Assembly (NCBI RefSeq): GCF_023053635.1
Contig: NC_086171.1
Span: 46,665,538 to 46,729,537 of the forward strand
DNA from: Elgaria multicarinata webbii
Taxonomy: Eukaryota > Chordata > Lepidosauria > Squamata > Anguidae
Reading direction: 5' to 3'
DNA: 64,000 nt
The notes below the pieces were generated by a model. The model was not told where the DNA came from and made no database searches. It saw only the letters and a list, made by a program, of their open reading frames with translations. The position numbers and the translations under genes are program-made. This document shows, piece by piece, positions 59,112 through 64,000 of this stretch; position 1 is the stretch's first letter, and the number at the start of each line of letters is the position of its first letter.

Positions 59112-60435
59112 TCATCATCATCATCATCAACAACAACAACAACAATTTTATTGCAGCCAATAGACCATTCCAACCAAAGTTACCTATACAAAACGACTGA
59201 GCATTCAGTTAGCTATTTAAAAGACAAGTAATCATAGAGGATCTAATAGAAATGCCCAAGTTCAAAAACTTGGCCACATGTTCGTCGATTGATTTGTCTG
59301 AGTTCCGAAGTAATAGGGACATTAAGAATTCAGTTGGGTGACCAGGAAAAGATTGTAAAATGGGATTCAGAAGATCATTCCTAACCCCTTAATAATAATA
59401 AAATCTACAGAACAGTAACACATGTGATACGGTTTCCACCTTGGTATTTTTTCAGGTACAGCATCTTTTGAGCAGAGGGATTTTATTATATCTCCCATCT
59501 AAAAGTTTGGAGGGAAGGACGTTAAGTCTGGCTAGTGAGAATGCTCTCCTGTATTTGGGAATCGTTAACCAGTGCAGGTAGGGCATCCTGTCTTTGCAAA
59601 AGGAGACTGCTAGGCCTAAGGACTGGGGGGAGCATGGACCCCTAGCAGCACTCTGAAGGTCTTGCATATCTATGTCGAGCAGCCTCTGTTTCACAATTGA
59701 TTTGGTACTTGCTAGATCCCTTGATAGTAACATAGGAGATGAGAGCCCTACTGAGTTGATTTTGCTTGTCATGGCCTTTGACGAGGGAAATTCAAAATGG
59801 TCTGACAGGATCTTGGACACCAGGGAATTTGTTGGAAGTGCCAATTTACAGCGAAGCCAGAAGTGGATAACATGGATCCAAGCCAGACAGTTTACAGAAT
59901 TCAGACCAGCCTCTAACTTCAGGACAGCTCCAGAGACACACTTGGGAACGCCAAATAACACCCTAAGGAAAGATGACTGAATGCCCTCAAAGGAGTATTT
60001 GGAACATGGGAACCAGGTCGGTGCCCCGTAGAGAATCTGTGGGATGATTTTGGCCTTGAAGACCTGGACAGCTGCTGGGAGGAATTTCCCACCCCTTGTA
60101 AAAAAAAGAAGAAGCTAGTAATTGCACCCACAAGTTGTTCAGCTTTAATCTTAGAATGCTTCCCCTGCTCTTTCCAAGAAATGGTTTCATGAAACTATAT
60201 GAGGAGATATTTATAGGAGCCCACTTGCTCAAACCACCCAGAGAGCTTCGGCTGTAGGGCGGTATATAAATGTAATTAAATAAATAAATAAATAAAACCT
60301 GGAGTTCCACATGAGCCAGGAAAATCTGACATTACGTTTGGAAAAAAACAATACTTTATATTTCATATAATTGTTTGAAAGAAGGTTTTCTATACAATAG
60401 TTGGCAAAGCCACACAGCGATCTCTTGAAGCCCAC
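59112..60435 (-). mobile_element. 5'-truncated LINE with 21-bp target duplication
   Basis: On the minus strand: KRSLCGFANYCIENLLSNNY, then VPKCVSGAVLKLEAGL, YLHWLTIPKYRRAFS and GRYNKIPLLKRC, paralleling the 29.2-31.3 kb LINE ([30 protein letters not shown]). The 3' tail is GCAATAAAATTG with TTG and ATG repeats. A 21-bp direct repeat starting TGCTATAAAACTATAA flanks it exactly (59091-59111 and 60436-60456). A short L2 tail (60236-60296, plus strand) sits inside. Frame breaks show it is dead. Confidence 0.85.
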
Positions 60436-60456
60436 TGCTATAAAACTATAAAATCA

Positions 60457-60875
60457 AAAATATTTGCTGACAAGAACATATTTCACAAGGAGAGAGAAAC
60501 AGGGAAGGAAAAAGAGGAACAAATCAGAACACTATGCAACAAATCAGATCATTATGCACGAAATCCATGTTTCGCATACAGAAGGCCCCATGAGATTTCC
60601 AGTCCATGAAATTTTTAATGAAAGGATTACACAACGAAGGGCTCAGAAAAACCTGCTCCTGCACCTTGCGTATCAGGGCCTGGTCAGAACTTTCTCCCTT
60701 TGGCTGATTTTCATGAAACATACTTCAATGGAAAGGTCTTGACACAAAGTTTCCATGAATAGCAACAGTTTTCACTATAATTCAATGTTGGGAGTTAATT
60801 CATGTCCATAACATTATTTTTTTAAAAAGAATTAGACTTTCATCTATAACAACCTACTATAAAGTTTTATTTTTT
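60457..60875. other. Intron 1 segment, nothing recognised
   Basis: No recognised repeat or exon. Confidence 0.45.
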
Positions 60876-61260
60876 TATATCTCAAGAAATGTCAGTAGCA
60901 TCCCTTAGAAAGGCATTTCTGGCATTGTGTTTCCAAACTATGCCTTCACAATACTTAGAGGGTCGTTACTGTAAAATCCCTGTAGAACAGAGGTACTGCA
61001 TATGTGGTGCTCAAGTAGCTGAGGACCTCAACCACTATTTATTATATTGTTCTCTGTATTCACAACACAGGACAAAATTTATTTTGAATCTGTTACAGGA
61101 TATATCTGACAGAGATGATGAGGCTAAAGTTATATATTTGCTCTCTGATGCTGACAAATTTGTGACAGACAGAGTTGCAAGATTTGCAGTGGCTGACCAA
61201 AAGTTGTGAAGAAGATTCATAGAGGTTAATATGGTGAACTGTAATGATGAAATTTAACAT
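60876..61260 (+). mobile_element. LINE 3' fragment of the same type as 29.2-31.3 kb
   Basis: The open stretch 60889-61209 encodes ASLRKAFLALCFQTMPSQYL, EGRYCKIPVEQRYCICG and LNHYLLYCSLYSQHR. The order GRY..IP...C.CG...H.LL.C..Y matches the C-terminal Cys/His motif of the other LINE copies here. About 100 codons are intact; both ends are lost. Confidence 0.75.
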
Positions 61261-61854
61261 GAAGTTTTAACATATCAGTAGTATTAACTTTTGTTCATTT
61301 ATGGACCTTTTAATGTAAATTCTTAGTGTTTCTTATTTTAATTCTTTCTATTAAAATGAACTTTTACAAATTTGTGGGCACCTTCTGATGAAAACCTTTT
61401 TAGTATCTTTTTGTATTTTACTTCTTTGCATAGTAGAGTTTTGTGTGCTTGCCTGTATTATATCTGTAGTTGATATGGCCATGATGGTTGAAACAACAAA
61501 TAAACAAACACGTGGGACAAATATAATTAAACAAACATAACTACTGTAATTGCAAATTGGAGCAAAATGAAATATGAACACAAAGAAGTCTCTGTACACA
61601 TTTGCAAAGACAGGTGCGGGCCAAATTACAATGATATGCCAGTAACATACAGCCTGTAAATAAACCATGAAGGGATTAAGAGACACCTACAGTTAAAAGC
61701 AACCAAGTCAAAAAATAGTTATTGCTCAGAAAGGAAGTCTCTAGATGTTGAATTTAATCAAATAATATTTAAAAGTTTTGTACACCTTTTCTTAGCTTTG
61801 TTTTTTCTTCTTTGCAAACTGTTCACAGAGAACCAACTTGTTGATGATTAAAGT
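61261..61854. other. Intron 1 segment, nothing recognised
   Basis: AT-rich; may include LINE 3' UTR up to about 61350. No exon recognised. Confidence 0.4.
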
Positions 61855-62153
61855 AGGGTACTTCTATCCTGGAGAAAAGATGATTGAGGGGAGACATGAT
61901 AGACAGAGCAGACTTGTTCTCTATTGCTCCAGAGGGCAAGTCTAGAAATAATGGGTAGAAATTGCAGAGAAACCTTCTAAGGGCAAGAGCTATTTGACAG
62001 TGGACCAGACTGCCTAGGACGGTGCTGGTACCCCCTTCGCTCGCACATATTTAGGCAAAGGCTGGGCAGCCACCTGTTGGGGGTGTTGTAGCTGCATCCT
62101 GCATTAGAGTTGGTTGGATTAGACAACCTCCCAACTCTGTAGTTCTATGATTC
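61855..62153 (+). mobile_element. CR1 LINE 3' end
   Basis: It carries GACTTGTTCTCTATTGCTCC, AGAGGGCAAGTCTAGAAATA, AAGAGCTATTTGACAGTGGA and ends CCCAACTCTGTAGTTCTATG ATTC. This order is the CR1 3' region known from birds and reptiles. Non-coding 3' fragment. Confidence 0.85.
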
Positions 62154-62303
62154 CTGAGATTAAGTGGAAATAGATCAAGAAATATAATGTCTCATTAATA
62201 AGGCAGAATTTAAAACAGTCATCCTGCAATTTTCTTAGTACTCCAGGAGAAGAACTACGCTTTCTTTTCTTTTAATTAGATTTGCATCCTGCTTTGTGAC
62301 CAA

Positions 62304-62489
62304 GACCAGATCTACACCAAGTAGGATATAACACTAGGAAAGCTGTATGAAAGCAGTATATAAAAGGCAGGAGCCACACTACTGCTTTATAGTGGTATTG
62401 AAGTACACTGGCAACTGTTGGGGCCCATAAGACACATACCATAGACCGCTTTCATAGTGCTGCATCCTGCTTGGTGTACATCTGGCCCA
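62304..62489. repeat. Palindromic MITE (CTACACCAAGTAGGATAT group)
   Basis: CCAGATCTACACCAAGTAGG is mirrored by CTTGGTGTACATCTGG. Inner phrases ACACTACTGCTTTATAGTG and GACCGCTTTCATAGTGCT are shared with 11266-11620. Confidence 0.75.
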
Positions 62490-62656
62490 AGTTACAACTC
62501 TCACCAAATACATCATGAGCAGGGCTGTGATGGTGCCTTTGTTTGCCTCCGTCAGTCTCCTCTACAGTTCCAAAAAAATAAAATAAAGAAATCACAGGCT
62601 CTGTGACAACTCAAGTTGCTCCTCGTGCTCAGTCGAACCCTGAGTATTTTGTGCAT

Positions 62657-63215
62657 TAGGGCTCATCTACACCTACCGCCCTTTTGCAATGGAGGAGGGA
62701 TAATTGTGAGGTTTCCTGCTTCTGGGATCATTCCTCACAGGGCACACGCAAGGGAAGTTTCCCATGAGTAAAGGAGAGCCTTTGCGGGAGGACGTGTGCC
62801 CTATGGCAACAGTATCGAAGGTGTATTGGGAGAAGTGGGCAGGACTGGACAGATGGGTACGAGATACGGATTTTTTTAAAAAATAATTCCTCTGAGATGA
62901 GCAGCAGCGCAAATACACAGCAACACAGAACGGAGATAGGTACAGTGTGGAAGATGCGCTCCTGAACATCAATATATTTGTGTTAAAAAAAAATACACAT
63001 GGTCGGCACCAAAACATGGTGATAAGCAATAAAAAAGTGCCGACACTGTTGGACATGCCCCTGAGAGAGCCGGAAAAGACATGACAAATCCAGTCAGCGA
63101 TATTCCTGAATAACTGAGGGGTTGACCCGAGATCACCGTGGGAGTAGGTGAACGTGGCCCAGTAGGGACGACGTCAATACTATTCAGGAATAAACGGCTG
63201 GTGTAGACTTGGCTT
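62657..63215. repeat. MITE-like element, different inside
   Basis: The left end TAGGGCTCATCTACACC and the right end GGTGTAGACTTGGCTTTA are inverted. The ends resemble those of the palindromic group, but the interior (for example AAGTGCCGACACTGTTGG) is unrelated to it. No transposase seen. Confidence 0.55.
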
Positions 63216-64000
63216 TAGTATCATAATAATGAGTCCTCCATGTTGTCTTCAGCAGCAACAGCCAGTGCAGTAGAGGAGGGGTGGGAAAATAAGGTAATGG
63301 CCCAACAGGAGGTATAAAGTCCAAGTTCAGAAGAAGCGGGGGTGGGAAGATGGAGGGGGTCATGTGGCTGCTGTTGCGGATGGCAGTCTTGTGCTGCTGA
63401 AGTAATGCCAAGTTCCTCCCTCAGAGGCATGCGGAAAATGTGCATTGCAAACCAAAGAAGATACACAAAAAATTGAGAACTGAAAGTAATGTTAAGAAGC
63501 TTCCTGAAAATTTTGGAACAGAACTTGAAGTTCACAGAACTTCAAGTGGCCTCTGTGTTCGAATGGCTTGTGTAACTGTCTAGTCAGATATTATCAAATA
63601 ATTCAAATGAAGAAAGAAATGCCATACAAGCACATCCAGCTGTATGTATGTGTTCTTAATAAAACGAAGTCTGTTATCCTAAACACATTTAGTATGAATG
63701 GTTTTTTTCATTAGACATGGATCAATACAACTTTTTATACAAAAGAAAGACAGAACTGTTTAAGAGTAATTTGATAAAACCTTTAACTTTGAAAATGTAG
63801 CCAACATAATTTCCCCCTAACTTGCATTACAGCACAGCAAATATAATGTCTTGGTGTTTACCAAAGTCGGAAAGAGATATAAATGGGACCTAAATGATAA
63901 CAACATAGAGCGAGTCCCTCATATTAGATATCTAATTATGCAAATGCAGAGCACTGGCTTTTGGTCTGAACAATGAAATGAGGCAATGAATTCAGCCAAT
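63216..64000. other. Window end, nothing recognised
   Basis: No ricin-B-like domain exon (the expected exon 2 of the downstream receptor) and no known repeat were recognised. Confidence 0.45.

Noticed and set aside
1-64000. CRISPR arrays, operons, bacterial defence systems
   Set aside because: The sequence is intron-rich vertebrate DNA; the tandem repeats seen have no regular spacers.

Overview
The window looks like vertebrate, most likely squamate (lizard or snake), nuclear DNA. Its one well-supported host gene is a multi-exon C-type lectin receptor of the macrophage mannose receptor family (MRC1-like), set among repeats typical of reptile genomes: CR1/L2-type LINEs with TAAA-rich tails, a second LINE type with trinucleotide or pentanucleotide tails, tRNA-derived SINEs, palindromic MITEs and many microsatellites. 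Species and assembly cannot be told from the sequence.

Region 1 (about 2.0-47.7 kb, + strand): 27 coding exons match human MRC1 exons 4 to 30 in order, domain content and intron phase. They encode eight C-type lectin-like domains (CTLD1-8), a short stalk, one transmembrane helix and a cytoplasmic tail with a conserved Phe/Tyr endocytic motif. Signal peptide, ricin-B-like and fibronectin type II exons must lie upstream of base 1. The reading frame is open across all exons except for a 1-bp deletion in the first visible exon (CTLD1). CTLD4 has lost its calcium/mannose ligands, whereas CTLD5 keeps EPN and WND. Two introns use GC-AG splice sites.

Introns of region 1 hold, among others, a hAT-like element with internal tandem repeats (3.5-4.4 kb), GC-rich foldback elements (8.4-9.0, 18.3-18.6 and 45.7-46.3 kb), a 5'-truncated LINE with a 13-bp target duplication (29.2-31.3 kb) and a nearly whole L2/CR1-type LINE broken by one frameshift (36.5-39.8 kb).

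Region 2 (about 47.7-55.4 kb): intergenic repeats, including a hAT MITE with a perfect 8-bp target duplication (49.9-50.3 kb) and a long decayed minus-strand L2-type LINE (52.4-54.3 kb).

Region 3 (about 54.3-57.4 kb): a roughly 1-kb imperfect inverted repeat flanks a 1-kb unique spacer. The spacer carries a signal-peptide exon with a strong start context and a phase-1 donor, the same layout as MRC1 exon 1, so it is probably the first exon of the next tandem MRC1-like paralogue. From 55.8 kb to the end no further exon was seen; the stretch (intron 1 of that gene) is filled with LINE, SINE and MITE insertions, including a SINE inserted into a SINE and a LINE with a 21-bp target duplication.

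Together the window appears to be part of a tandem array of mannose-receptor genes, comparable to the MRC1-like cluster known in birds, in which copies diverge in sugar-binding sites and promoters.
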